A stretch of 64,000 nucleotides of DNA. Source: Oscillospiraceae bacterium. GTDB lineage: Bacteria; Bacillota; Clostridia; Oscillospirales; Ruminococcaceae. The DNA lies in contig JAFRUS010000110.1 of NCBI GenBank assembly GCA_017438745.1, positions 1 to 64,000 of the forward strand, read 5' to 3'. Positions 24,015 through 33,322 of the stretch are shown piece by piece (within the stretch, counting starts at the first letter, position 1; every line of letters starts with the position of its first letter). The notes beneath the pieces were generated by a model. It searched no databases. It had not been told where the DNA came from and saw only the letters and a list, made by a program, of their open reading frames with translations. A program made the position numbers and the translations under genes.

Positions 24015-25247
24015 TCAGACCGGGATGTCGAGATTTTCCGAAAGGCTGTTTGTGAGCGTCTGGATAACACTTACCTTTGCACGGTAATCTGTTCCGATAG
24101 GATCAGGTCTGTCCATTGCAAGATTGTATATGTCAGTTGAGAAGGATTCGAGTTCAGCAAGTCTCTTGGCTACTGCGTTTATCTCGCTGAGTCTTGCGAG
24201 AGAAGTTGCCATCGGCATGCGTGACTTTTCCTTTGCTATGTGAAGAATATCTGTTCCGCGTTCGTTTACTGCAAGTATTCTTGCATATACCGGCGGAGTC
24301 TTGAGATCGTCAGTAGTTATGCCAAGAAGTGCGCAGAGGATGATTCTTCTTATTCTTGCAAGAGTGTATCTCTTGTTCTTTATCATGTCCATCATTTCTG
24401 AAACGGTCGAAGCAGTTCTTGCTTCGAAGATACGGTTTTCAAGGCCCTGTGCAACATCAGGTACTTCACGGAGTCTTGAAGGTGAGTTTGTTCTCATGCA
24501 GTACATGATCGCCTTTTCAAGATTAGCCATCGAACCGTACTTGCCGTTCTTGACTGCCTGTGACAGAGTTTCGAACATGTCAGCTGGCATAAGGTCGGAA
24601 TAATTTATATCTGTAACGTTTTGTCTGATGAAAGATGCACTGGCGAAATTCTCCTTGACGTTCATGTCATCGTGACCGGCGTTCTTTCTCTTTATAGTGA
24701 AAGGAACTATTTTTGAGTTAAGGTAGGAGATAGCCTTTATGTATTCAATTGCGAGAACATTGTTGGCATTTGAGACCTCCAGAAGGTCGCTCATTGCCTT
24801 TCCGTAGTTCTTTTCCACAAGTGCCTGGACTGCAGCAGGGAAGGCTGCACCGTTGTCGAGCATGAATTTAAGTTCAGGTGTGTCAGCAACTTTTATTGTT
24901 GCGTGTGCTGCTTCGATGAGCTTGTCGAGGTCGCCGCATTCGCTTCCGAATGAGAGTTCGTCAACACATCCTATTGAATTGAAAATATACATTGCTGCTC
25001 TTGCGAAACCTTCAGCACTTTGAAGAACATATGGAACAGGGAGTTCAAGTACAAGATCGACACCGTTCTGAACGGCTACTCTTGCTCTTTCGAATTTGTC
25101 CATGATCGCTACGTCGCCGCGCTGAACGAAGTTTCCGCTCATTACAGCTACGATGTGTGTTGCCCCGTTTTCTCTTGTTTTTCTGATATGATATTTGTGT
25201 CCGTTGTGAAAAGGATTGTATTCACAAACTATACCTGCAACCTTCAT
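24015..25247 (-). CDS. tmcAL: tRNA(Met) cytidine acetate ligase
   Basis: This 410-residue enzyme (formerly YlbM) uses acetate and ATP to make N4-acetylcytidine at the wobble base of elongator tRNA(Met). The nucleotidyltransferase signature EYNPFHNGHKYHI lies at residues 9-21, MSGNFVQRGDVAI at about 36-48, and the SFGSECGD block follows. Length and order match the family. It leads an operon with the HAD and rhomboid-like genes and is divergent from acetate kinase; both enzymes deal with acetate. A GGGAGG site precedes the ATG. Confidence 0.93.
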   Translation of the reverse strand: MKVAGIVCEYNPFHNGHKYHIRKTRENGATHIVAVMSGNFVQRGDVAIMDKFERARVAVQNGVDLVLELPVPYVLQSAEGFARAAMYIFNSIGCVDELSFGSECGDLDKLIEAAHATIKVADTPELKFMLDNGAAFPAAVQALVEKNYGKAMSDLLEVSNANNVLAIEYIKAISYLNSKIVPFTIKRKNAGHDDMNVKENFASASFIRQNVTDINYSDLMPADMFETLSQAVKNGKYGSMANLEKAIMYCMRTNSPSRLREVPDVAQGLENRIFEARTASTVSEMMDMIKNKRYTLARIRRIILCALLGITTDDLKTPPVYARILAVNERGTDILHIAKEKSRMPMATSLARLSEINAVAKRLAELESFSTDIYNLAMDRPDPIGTDYRAKVSVIQTLTNSLSENLDIPV

Positions 25248-25281
25248 CAGATCGCCCTCCCGATAAAATACTGTACATTTT

Positions 25282-25310
25282 ATTATAACACAAATTGCAT
25301 GTAGTGTAAA
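25282..25310 (-). promoter_or_regulatory. Promoter of tmcAL
   Basis: On the minus strand TTTACA (25305-25310) and TATAAT (25282-25287) have a 17-base spacer. Confidence 0.75.
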
Positions 25311-25364
25311 TACTTAAGGATAGAGTTCGGATTTGTTTAAAAAGCAGATTTTACAGAAAAAGAC

Positions 25365-25393
25365 TTGAAAAACGGACTGATAAGGTATATAAT
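25365..25393 (+). promoter_or_regulatory. Promoter of ackA
   Basis: TTGAAA (25365-25370) and TATAAT (25388-25393) have a 17-base spacer. Confidence 0.85.
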
Positions 25394-25463
25394 TAATAAT
25401 TGGATTTTTGTTTGATAACATAAATGAAATCAAAATATTTAAATTCTGAAAGGAACGGATATA

Positions 25464-26657
25464 ATGAAAATTTTAGTAATCAATGCCGGAAGCTCATCAC
25501 TCAAGTATCAGCTTATCGATATGACTGACGAATCAGTTATCGCAAAGGGTAACTGTGACAGAATCGGAATCGGCGGTCACATTTCACATAAAACATTTGA
25601 CGGAAGAACAGTTGACACAGACTGCAATTTCCCGACACACACAGAAGCTTTTGAAAAGCTCGTTGAAGTTCTTACAACAGGCGACGCTTCAGTAATTAAG
25701 TCAATGGACGAGATCTCAGCAGTAGGTCACAGAATCGTGCAGGGTGCTGAAGTATTCTCAAAGACATGCATCGCTACAGACGAAGTTATCGACCAGATCG
25801 ACGGCCTTGCAGACCTCGCTCCTGTTCACAACCACGCTCACGCACTTGCACTCCGTGCATGTAAGAAGGTTATCCCTGCAGACGTTAAGCAGGTAGTTGT
25901 ATTCGATACAGGTTTCCACCAGACAATGCCTGCAAAGGCATACATGTACGGTGTTCCTTATGAATGCTACAAGGATCTCCACGTTCGTAAGTACGGCTTC
26001 CACGGTACATCACACCGTTTTGTTACAGCAAAGCTTGCTGAAACACTCGGCAAGAAGCCTGAAGATCTCAAGATCGTTTCATGCCACCTCGGCAACGGTT
26101 CATCAATCACAGCTGTAAACGCTGGCAAGTCAGTTGATACAACAATGGGCTTCACACCACTCGATGGTCTTATCATGGGTACAAGAAGCGGTGCTATCGA
26201 TGCTTCTGCTGTTACATACATCATGAACAAGCTTAACCTCTCAGCTTCTGAAATGAGCGAATACCTCAACAAGAAGTCAGGTTTCCTCGGCCTCTCAGGC
26301 GTTTCAAGCGACAACCGTGACATCCAGAAGGCTGTAAACGAAGGCAACGAAAGAGCTAAGATCACATCAGAAATGCTCACATACCAGATCAAGAAGTACA
26401 TCGGTTCATTCGCAGCTGCAATGAACGGTCTTGACGCTGTTATCTTCACAGGCGGTATCGGTGAAAACGCTCCAGAAGTTCGTGAAGGTGCATGTGAAGA
26501 CATGAGCTTCTTCGGTATTGAAATTGACAAGGAACTCAACAAGTGCCGCGGCGAACTCAAGAAGATTTCTACAGAAGCTTCAAAGGTTCAGGTATGGGTT
26601 GTTCCTACAAACGAAGAACTTCTTATCGCAAGAGATACACTTGAACTTGTTAAATAA
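25464..26657 (+). CDS. ackA: Acetate kinase
   Basis: This 397-residue cytosolic enzyme converts acetyl phosphate and ADP to acetate and ATP, the energy-yielding end of acetate fermentation. It starts with MKILVINAGSSSLKYQL (Asn7 and the phosphate-binding Ser run). It has the blocks HNHAHALA, FDTGFHQTMP, YGFHGTSHRF, CHLGNGSSITAV, DTTMGFTPLDG, and FTGGIGENAPEVRE. All catalytic residues known for the family appear present. Codons are strongly optimised, in line with high expression. No phosphotransacetylase gene lies next to it. A promoter and terminator make it monocistronic. Confidence 0.97.
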   Translation: MKILVINAGSSSLKYQLIDMTDESVIAKGNCDRIGIGGHISHKTFDGRTVDTDCNFPTHTEAFEKLVEVLTTGDASVIKSMDEISAVGHRIVQGAEVFSKTCIATDEVIDQIDGLADLAPVHNHAHALALRACKKVIPADVKQVVVFDTGFHQTMPAKAYMYGVPYECYKDLHVRKYGFHGTSHRFVTAKLAETLGKKPEDLKIVSCHLGNGSSITAVNAGKSVDTTMGFTPLDGLIMGTRSGAIDASAVTYIMNKLNLSASEMSEYLNKKSGFLGLSGVSSDNRDIQKAVNEGNERAKITSEMLTYQIKKYIGSFAAAMNGLDAVIFTGGIGENAPEVREGACEDMSFFGIEIDKELNKCRGELKKISTEASKVQVWVVPTNEELLIARDTLELVK

Positions 26658-26671
26658 TAGGAATTAAATCC

Positions 26672-26745
26672 CTCACCCCCCTGCCCCCCTCTCCGGAGGA
26701 GAGGGGGGTGAGTATAAATGTTCAGCTTGCTCTCCGGAGGAGAGC
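26672..26745. repeat. GC-rich hairpin repeat
   Basis: CTCACCCCCC (26672-26681) pairs with GGGGGGTGAG (26703-26712), and GCTCTCC pairs with GGAGAGC (26729-26745). A related CCCCCCTGCCCCCCTC core occurs in reverse at 51971-52010. Confidence 0.55.
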
Positions 26746-26788
26746 TTCTTTCCCTTGAATTAAAGGAAAATTAACAGTAATGCAATGT

Positions 26789-26826
26789 CGCATTCCTCTT
26801 TTTAGCGGAGGAGTGCGGCTTTTTTT
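26789..26826 (+). terminator. Terminator after ackA
   Basis: CGCATTCCTC (26789-26798) pairs with GAGGAGTGCG (26808-26817), followed by a run of T. Confidence 0.85.
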
Positions 26827-26842
26827 ATGGGCAATTCAGTAT

Positions 26843-26871
26843 TGCATATTTTTCAGTATTATAGTATAATT
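26843..26871 (+). promoter_or_regulatory. Promoter of asnB
   Basis: TTGCAT (26843-26848) and TATAAT (26866-26871) are 17 bases apart. Confidence 0.75.
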
Positions 26872-26932
26872 ATTAAGAGTTATAACGAATGTAATAATAA
26901 GATTTTTACACAGTTACCGGAGGGTGCTTTTT

Positions 26933-28813
26933 ATGTGTGGATACGTAGGTTTTACTAACACGATAGACAACACGAATGTTGTCCTTAAGAAAATGATGGA
27001 AAGGATCAGACACCGCGGACCTGACGGTGAGGGACAGTATATAGATGACGGGATCGCACTTGGTCACAGAAGACTCAGCATCATTGACCTTGATGCCGGG
27101 GCGCAGCCGATGTACAACGAAGACGGATCACTTGTTATCGTGTTCAACGGCGAGATTTACAACTACAGGCAGATAAGAGAAGACCTTGTGAAGGCAGGCC
27201 ACACATTTGCGACCAATTCGGATACGGAAGTACTTATCCACGGCTATGAAGAGTACGGCACAGATCTTCTTCCGAAACTCAGAGGAATGTTTTCATTTGT
27301 TATCTGGAACAAGGATACAAAGGAACTCTTCGGCGCAAGAGACTTCTTCGGAATAAAACCTCTTTACTATGCTGAAATGGACGGCGCGTTCATCTTTGGC
27401 TCTGAGATAAAAAGCTTCCTTGAACACCCTTCATTCAAAAAGGAACTTAACGAAACAGCACTGGAAAACTATCTTACATTCCAGTATTCACCTGCAGAAG
27501 AGACATTCTTCAAGGGCGTTTTCAGACTTCCGCCTGCTCATTACTTCATTAAGAATTCAGAAGGATTCAAGCGCGGCCGTTACTGGGAGATAAACTTTGA
27601 CGCTGACGAAAAGCCTGAACTCGATGAGTGGGTAAATAAGATCTCAGACGTTATGCACGACTCAGTTGAAGCGCATAAGGTAAGTGACGTTGAAGTAGGT
27701 AGCTTCCTTTCAAGCGGCGTCGATTCAAGCTATGTCGCTGCTATAGCAAACGTTGACAAGACATTTACAGTCGGTTTCGGTACCGACGAAAGATATAACG
27801 AAATAGGCTGGGCAAAGAACTTTTCAAAGGCTATCGAAAAGGAAAACACCAGCAAGGTCATCACACCTGAGGAGTACTGGGGCATTCTTCCGAAGATCCA
27901 GTACCACATGGACGAACCTCTTGCGGATCCGTCGGCAGTTGCACTCTACTTTGTGTGCAATATAGCTTCGGAAAAGCTTAAGGTAGTGCTTTCAGGCGAA
28001 GGTGCCGACGAGATATTCGGCGGCTACAACGTCTACAGCGAGCCGGGCGGAACGGTCTACGATAAGGTGCCTATGGGCATAAGAAAAGAGATCGGCAAGC
28101 TCTGCAGCAAGCTTCCTTCACGCAGAGGACTTAATTTCTTTATCAGAAAAGGCAAGACCATCGAGGAACGTTTCATAGGAAACGCCTACATGTTCACTCC
28201 TGCTGAAAGAAAAGCTCTTCTTGCAGTCAAGACAGATGCACCTTCACCTCAGACACTTACAGCACCTTACTACGACAAGGTAAAAGGCAAGGATGACGTT
28301 ACAAAGATGCAGTACCTTGATCTTCACATGTGGATGGCAGGCGACATACTCCTTAAGGCAGACCGCATGAGCATGGCAAATTCCCTTGAGCTCCGCGTTC
28401 CGTTCCTCGACAAGGAAGTTATGAAACTTGCAGAAAAGATCCCGACAAGATACAGGGTTACAAGAAAAGAATATACCGATAACAAGACAAAGTACATCAC
28501 CAAATATGCCATGAGAAAGGCGGCAAAGAAAGATACTCCGCCTCAGACATCAAAGACGGCAGCCAAGAAGAAACTGGGCTTCCCGGTTCCTATCAGAGTA
28601 TGGCTCCGCGAGGACAAGTACTATGGCATAGTGAAGGAAAAGTTCACTTCTGAAGTTTCGAAACAGTATTTCAATACCGACAAGCTTGTTAAGCTTCTTG
28701 ACGACCACAAGGCCGAAGTTCGCGACAACAGCCGAAAGATCTGGACTGTATTCTCATTCCTTATCTGGTATGATGTTTTCTTCGGTGAAGGCCTTAAGGA
28801 AACAGCGGCTTAA
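26933..28813 (+). CDS. asnB: Asparagine synthase (glutamine-hydrolysing)
   Basis: This 626-residue enzyme makes asparagine from aspartate, glutamine and ATP. The start at ATG 26933 is fixed by chemistry: Cys2 (MCGYVG) must become the N-terminal nucleophile; an in-frame GTG at 26924 lies inside the GGAGGG ribosome-binding site. The glutaminase domain (about 1-200) shows RHRGPDGEG, FNGEIYNY and SDTEVLI. The synthetase domain has the PP-loop SSGVDSSY near residue 260 and the block SGEGADEIFGGYN. GatCAB is also encoded here, so Asn can be made both free and on tRNA. Confidence 0.96.
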   Translation: MCGYVGFTNTIDNTNVVLKKMMERIRHRGPDGEGQYIDDGIALGHRRLSIIDLDAGAQPMYNEDGSLVIVFNGEIYNYRQIREDLVKAGHTFATNSDTEVLIHGYEEYGTDLLPKLRGMFSFVIWNKDTKELFGARDFFGIKPLYYAEMDGAFIFGSEIKSFLEHPSFKKELNETALENYLTFQYSPAEETFFKGVFRLPPAHYFIKNSEGFKRGRYWEINFDADEKPELDEWVNKISDVMHDSVEAHKVSDVEVGSFLSSGVDSSYVAAIANVDKTFTVGFGTDERYNEIGWAKNFSKAIEKENTSKVITPEEYWGILPKIQYHMDEPLADPSAVALYFVCNIASEKLKVVLSGEGADEIFGGYNVYSEPGGTVYDKVPMGIRKEIGKLCSKLPSRRGLNFFIRKGKTIEERFIGNAYMFTPAERKALLAVKTDAPSPQTLTAPYYDKVKGKDDVTKMQYLDLHMWMAGDILLKADRMSMANSLELRVPFLDKEVMKLAEKIPTRYRVTRKEYTDNKTKYITKYAMRKAAKKDTPPQTSKTAAKKKLGFPVPIRVWLREDKYYGIVKEKFTSEVSKQYFNTDKLVKLLDDHKAEVRDNSRKIWTVFSFLIWYDVFFGEGLKETAA

Positions 28814-28865
28814 ATTAAGTATATAAATGCCCCGTACCTGTTTCGGGCAGAGGAGTATTTAATAT

Positions 28866-28907
28866 GGAAACGCTGCGAAGCCGGATTTCCGGACCGATCA
28901 GTGTTTC
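28866..28907 (+). repeat. Internally deleted copy of the MITE-like element
   Basis: GAAACGCTG at the left and ATCAGTGTTTC at the right match the ends of the copy at 59833-59939. The centre keeps only CGAAGCCGGATTTCCG. It lies between asnB and pyrB. Confidence 0.6.
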
Positions 28908-28943
28908 CTTATATAAATCAAATATTTTTAAGGAGAAAAAAAT

Positions 28944-30008
28944 ATGCAGCATTTAATTGATCTTGATGATTACCCGGTTTCATGGTGGAACAGAGTTATT
29001 GCACTTGGTAAGGATATCTACACAAATCCCGGAAGATACAAGGGTGCATGCAGCGGAAAAGTAATGGGAACTCTCTTCTATGAACCATCAACAAGAACGC
29101 AGATGTCATTCCAGACAGCAATGCTCAGACTCGGCGGATCACTTATCGGTTTTGACAACCCGGCGACCTCATCTGTTTCAAAGGGCGAAAACCTCAAGGA
29201 TACGACCAAGATAGTCAGCGGCTACTCTGATGTTCTCGTTATTCGTCATCCACAAGAAGGTGCTGCAAAGGCTGCTGCTCTTACAGCAGAATGTCCGGTC
29301 ATCAACGCAGGTGACGGCGGACATCTCCATCCGACACAGACACTTACAGACATGCTTACCCTTACAATGGAAAAGGGAAGACTCAGCGATCTTGTTATCG
29401 GTATGTGCGGAGATCTTCTTAACGGAAGAACAGTTCATTCACTCTGCAAGGCGCTTTCATGCTATCCGAACAACAAGTTCATCTTCATCTCAACACCTGA
29501 ACTCATGGTTCCTCAGTACGTAAAGGACATCCTCAATTCACACGGCTGTGAATACAAGGAAGTTTCATCACTCGAGGAAACTATTCCGGAACTTGACGTT
29601 CTTTACATGACAAGAATCCAGTCTGAACGTTTTACTTCAGTTGAGGAATACGAAGCTCAGAAGAATGTTTACGTTCTTGACAGAAAGAAGCTTAACCTCG
29701 GCAAGAGCGACCTTATCGTTCTCCATCCGCTTCCGAGAGTTGATGAGATCACAATGGATGTTGATGAAGACAGCCGTGCCCTTTACTTCAAGCAGACAAA
29801 ATACGGCGTTTATGTACGTATGGCTCTCGTTCTTACAATGATTGAGAACAAGGATACAGTTCAGCTTCTCAAGGGCAGCATTTTAAACGATACAACATGT
29901 ACCAATCCGAGATGTATCACACATTCAGAAAAATATCTGCCTAAGAGTTTTATAAAATCAGGCGATATTGCAGAATGTGAATTCTGTGACGAAAGGGTTC
30001 TTCTCTGA
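28944..30008 (+). CDS. pyrB: Aspartate carbamoyltransferase with PyrI-type zinc knuckle
   Basis: This 354-residue enzyme joins carbamoyl phosphate and aspartate, the committed step of pyrimidine synthesis. The carbamoyl phosphate loop YEPSTRTQMSF lies near residues 46-56, GDGGHLHPTQ at about 132-141, and HPLPRVDEI near 252. The catalytic part ends at about 305. A 50-residue tail follows with Cys319, Cys324, Cys345 and Cys348 in a C-x4-C-x20-C-x2-C pattern and NPRCITHSE, which matches the zinc domain of the regulatory chain PyrI. No allosteric nucleotide domain is present. It may zip the catalytic trimer into a larger assembly. mnmA starts two bases after its stop. Confidence 0.94.
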   Translation: MQHLIDLDDYPVSWWNRVIALGKDIYTNPGRYKGACSGKVMGTLFYEPSTRTQMSFQTAMLRLGGSLIGFDNPATSSVSKGENLKDTTKIVSGYSDVLVIRHPQEGAAKAAALTAECPVINAGDGGHLHPTQTLTDMLTLTMEKGRLSDLVIGMCGDLLNGRTVHSLCKALSCYPNNKFIFISTPELMVPQYVKDILNSHGCEYKEVSSLEETIPELDVLYMTRIQSERFTSVEEYEAQKNVYVLDRKKLNLGKSDLIVLHPLPRVDEITMDVDEDSRALYFKQTKYGVYVRMALVLTMIENKDTVQLLKGSILNDTTCTNPRCITHSEKYLPKSFIKSGDIAECEFCDERVLL

Positions 30009-30010
30009 TA

Positions 30011-31081
30011 ATGGCAAAGGTACTGGTAGGAATGAGCGGCGGAGTTGACAGCTCTGTTGCTGCAAAGGTTCTTAAGGACAGCGGATATGATGTTACCGGC
30101 GTAACGCTTAAAATGTTTGCATCGGAAGATATCATTGAGACCCAGACAAGGACATGCTGCTCACTTTCCGATGTGGAAGATGCAAGAGCCGTTGCATACA
30201 AGCTCGGATTCGAACATCTGGTATTCAATTTCCGTGATGTTTTCGGCGAGTTTGTAATAGATAAATTTATCGACAGCTATGTTTCAGGACGTACACCTAA
30301 TCCGTGTATCGAGTGCAACAGACATATCAAGTTCGACAAGATGCTTAAAAGAGCAGAAGAGCTTGGTTTTGACTATATCGCAACCGGTCACTACGCTCTC
30401 AAGGAGTACGATGAGGAGACTGGAAGATGGTATCTGAAGCGACCGGCTGACAGGTCGAAGGATCAGACCTATGTTCTCTACAGCCTCACCCAGCATCAGC
30501 TCGAAAAGACACTTTTCCCTCTGTGCGGTTATGAAAAGACTGAGGTCAGAAAGATCGCCGAGGAGGCAGGTCTTGTAAACTCCAGAAAGCCGGACAGTCA
30601 GGACATCTGTTTCGTTCCGGACGGAAAATATGCGGAATTTATTAAAAAGCATACCGATAAAGGAAGTACGGAAGGTAACTTTACAGATCTTGAAGGAAAT
30701 GTTCTCGGAAAACATACAGGTATCATAAACTATACGATAGGTCAGCGCAAGGGCCTTGGGATAGCCCTCGGAAAGCCGGCCTTCGTTGTAAAAAAAGATG
30801 TGGAAAGCAACACGGTGGTCCTCGGTTCAAACGAAGATCTTTTCACCTCGGAGCTTATTGCTGAAGACGTGAATTTCATGTCTGTGGCAGGCATCGACGG
30901 GGAAAAGCGTGTTACAGCAAAGCCACGCTACAACTGTGCCGATTCACCTGCGACAATATCGATGCTTCCGGACGGACGCGTCAAGGTCGTTTTCGACACT
31001 CCGCAGCGTGCGGTAACCAGCGGTCAGGCAGTCGTATTCTACGACGGGGACAAGGTGCTTGGCGGCGGAACGATAATTTAG
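30011..31081 (+). CDS. mnmA: tRNA-specific 2-thiouridylase
   Basis: This 356-residue enzyme thiolates U34 of the tRNAs for Lys, Glu and Gln, using ATP and a relayed sulfur. The PP-loop GMSGGVDSSVAA lies at residues 8-19. The catalytic Cys pair is at NPCIECN (about residue 98) and SQDICFVPDGK (about 198). GQRKGLGI marks the tRNA-binding region, and the C-terminal beta domain is complete. It is coupled with pyrB by a two-base gap, an uncommon pairing, and a terminator follows at 31142. Confidence 0.95.
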   Translation: MAKVLVGMSGGVDSSVAAKVLKDSGYDVTGVTLKMFASEDIIETQTRTCCSLSDVEDARAVAYKLGFEHLVFNFRDVFGEFVIDKFIDSYVSGRTPNPCIECNRHIKFDKMLKRAEELGFDYIATGHYALKEYDEETGRWYLKRPADRSKDQTYVLYSLTQHQLEKTLFPLCGYEKTEVRKIAEEAGLVNSRKPDSQDICFVPDGKYAEFIKKHTDKGSTEGNFTDLEGNVLGKHTGIINYTIGQRKGLGIALGKPAFVVKKDVESNTVVLGSNEDLFTSELIAEDVNFMSVAGIDGEKRVTAKPRYNCADSPATISMLPDGRVKVVFDTPQRAVTSGQAVVFYDGDKVLGGGTII

Positions 31082-31141
31082 GTAAGATCCGGCTCATAAG
31101 CCGGCGGGATTTAAAGACCAAAAAACATATACGGGGCTTAC

Positions 31142-31166
31142 AAAAGGGAGCTTCGCTCCCTTTTTT
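31142..31166 (+). terminator. Terminator of pyrB-mnmA
   Basis: AAAGGGAGC and GCTCCCTTT form the stem with a TTC loop, then a T-run follows. A small CCGGCT/AGCCGG hairpin precedes it near 31090. Confidence 0.85.
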
Positions 31167-31203
31167 CGTTTATGTTACGGTCGACGGGAAAGGAATTATG
31201 ATC

Positions 31204-31842
31204 ATGGAAGAAAGAAAAACAAGAATTACTGCAAAGCAGAACAAGCGTTTAAGTTTTGACGTTATCAGCGGACATTTCACAACAAGCCACTCACATGTTA
31301 GTTCGTACATCGATCTGAGCGCTGTCAAGACAGATTTCAAGGCTGCCAAGGAAGCCGCAAAAGATATCGCCGGAAAGATCTACGGCTGTATACCGGTCGA
31401 TACTATCATCTGTCTTGAAGGAACGAAGATGATAGCAGCATTCCTCGCAGAGGAGCTTTCCGAAGGATTTCATGGTATCAATACGGGAAATGACATACGC
31501 GTTATCTCACCGGAATACGATTCGAATCACCAGATAATCCTGCGTGACAATCTTCAGCCGTTTGTACGCGACAGGAATGTTCTTCTTCTTGTTTCATCCG
31601 TATCATCAGGCAAGAGTATCGTTCAGGCGGCAGAATGTCTCGGATACTACGGCGGTAAGCTGATGGCTGCGGCTGCAATATTCAGTGACGTTGACAATGT
31701 GCGCGGACTTCAGATAAACCATATTTTCGGACATGATGATATTCCTGCATACAACAGTTACAAGCCGGAAGACTGCCAGATGTGCAGGGCAGGCATGAAG
31801 CTCGATGCAATCGTAAACAGCTTCGGCTATTCAAAAATTTAA
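31204..31842 (+). CDS. Phosphoribosyltransferase-like protein
   Basis: The product is 212 residues if ATG 31204 is used, which suits the AAGGA site at 31190-31194 better than ATG 31198. The block VLLLVSSVSSGKSIVQAA resembles the PRPP-binding loop of type I phosphoribosyltransferases, but the usual two acidic residues are replaced by Ser-Ser. An upstream strand with CLEGTKMIAAFLAEEL fits the same fold. The end carries CQMCRAG, a possible metal or redox pair. A link to orotate or purine salvage is tempting because pyrB is near, but the reaction is not clear from sequence. Confidence 0.7.
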   Translation: MEERKTRITAKQNKRLSFDVISGHFTTSHSHVSSYIDLSAVKTDFKAAKEAAKDIAGKIYGCIPVDTIICLEGTKMIAAFLAEELSEGFHGINTGNDIRVISPEYDSNHQIILRDNLQPFVRDRNVLLLVSSVSSGKSIVQAAECLGYYGGKLMAAAAIFSDVDNVRGLQINHIFGHDDIPAYNSYKPEDCQMCRAGMKLDAIVNSFGYSKI

Positions 31843-31977
31843 GATCATTTACCGGTGCTGCGAAGCTGTATGGTTATCAGCCTCGCGGCATTTTGTATTC
31901 AGAAACACATACATTCAGCTGCGAACCGGAGTAAGAATCTGTGGTGCGGCCATTAAAAATATAAGGAGAATGTGAGA

Positions 31978-33243
31978 ATGAAAGAAACATCGTTTATGAC
32001 AGTTATTCCGGCAGACGAGGAAGATCTTCGTCCGGAAAAGCTGATCGAAAGAATAAGCCAGAGCAGAATCGTTAAAGTTTACGGATCTGAACGTGATATG
32101 TCGGATGAGAATTCGCCTATAAGCCTTAAGATAAGCATCGACGACAGAAACTACACTGTTAATCTTTCCATGGCGGAACCGGATTTTCCTGATTTCTACC
32201 GTACAGTGCACTTTTTCTCCGACCTTGATTTTCAGAAGATAGAAAAGATTGAAAAAGCACTTACAGTTGAAATAGACTACACGGACGATTTCGTTGCCAG
32301 CTATCACGATCAGCTTAAGATAATCAACTGTCTTGTCCCTGACAAGCTGGCAGTTATGGATCTTCCGTCGGAAAAGATCCTTTCCGGTAAATGGGTTAAG
32401 CTTGCAGCTGAGTCAGATATCCCGCCTGCGCCAAGATATCTCTACACAGCACAGGCTATTACCAATGATTCAGGCGAGGTATGGATCCACAGCCACGGAC
32501 TCAGAAGATGTGGCCTTCCGGATCTTGAGATTCTCGGCAGCAACAGAGATATGGCTCAGGTACACTATCAGATCCTTGAAAATGCTGCGATTCACATGAT
32601 CGATGAGGAAAGATGCCCCGAAGAAGGCGAGCCGACACTTCTTGCCAGACTTGCCGAAGGTGTTCCTATGATTACTGTGCTTGCAGACTGGGAGGATGCC
32701 CTTAAGCTCTATCCTGATGCAACAGTGGGAACGGAGGATGACCGTGATGAGTATCACGCTGAAGGCACAAAGGTCATCATGCTCTATCTGAATGCCGAAG
32801 ACATGGAAAACGGAAAGATCTCAAGAATCCAGGAACTTGACAAATATCTCGGACATAACACCATGTTCATGATCTCACACAAGGAAACGGAACGAATGAG
32901 AAGTCTCGCAAGGGAACGTATCGACTATGTGTGCAAGGTATCGGATCAGCTCGATTCAGGAGTTGAAGTCCTCATGAAACTCGGCCTTCGCGTTGACGAT
33001 GAATACCTGCAGCCGGAAACCGATCCCGATGAACAGCGCGAACACATCTGGTTCACCCTAAAAGCAGTGGAACAGGATGAAGAGGGGCCGATTTTCATCT
33101 GCGAACTCATGCAGGAACCGTACTACGTAAAAGCCATGCAGAAAGGCAGCACCGGAAGCTTCAGAGTCGCCGACGTGACCGACTGGGCTATATTCCGCGA
33201 CGAGAAAAAATATACTCCTGATGATGCGTATCTCATCGGGTGA
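31978..33243 (+). CDS. DUF4026/DUF2314-like protein
   Basis: The product is 421 residues from ATG 31978, which lies 9 bases after a GGAG site (GTG 31972 is too close). The C-terminal part, about 345-415 (HIWFTLKAVEQDEEGPIFIC, TDWAIFRDEKKYTPDDAY), resembles DUF2314, and the N-terminal two thirds fit my memory of DUF4026. Both are found together in uncharacterised cytosolic proteins. It has no signal or membrane span. It lies 135 bases behind the PRTase-like gene, without a terminator that I can see between them, so the two may be cotranscribed. I cannot give a function. Confidence 0.65.
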   Translation: MKETSFMTVIPADEEDLRPEKLIERISQSRIVKVYGSERDMSDENSPISLKISIDDRNYTVNLSMAEPDFPDFYRTVHFFSDLDFQKIEKIEKALTVEIDYTDDFVASYHDQLKIINCLVPDKLAVMDLPSEKILSGKWVKLAAESDIPPAPRYLYTAQAITNDSGEVWIHSHGLRRCGLPDLEILGSNRDMAQVHYQILENAAIHMIDEERCPEEGEPTLLARLAEGVPMITVLADWEDALKLYPDATVGTEDDRDEYHAEGTKVIMLYLNAEDMENGKISRIQELDKYLGHNTMFMISHKETERMRSLARERIDYVCKVSDQLDSGVEVLMKLGLRVDDEYLQPETDPDEQREHIWFTLKAVEQDEEGPIFICELMQEPYYVKAMQKGSTGSFRVADVTDWAIFRDEKKYTPDDAYLIG

Positions 33244-33251
33244 TGAATGAA

Positions 33252-33290
33252 AAACAGCTCAGAGCTTATTAAAACTCTGAGCTGTTTCTG
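33252..33290. terminator. Bidirectional terminator between convergent genes
   Basis: AAACAGCTCAGAG (33252-33264) pairs perfectly with 33275-33287. T-runs are only modest on both sides. Confidence 0.75.
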
Positions 33291-33322
33291 CTATATTTTT
33301 GATATTACAAATGGATCACTTA

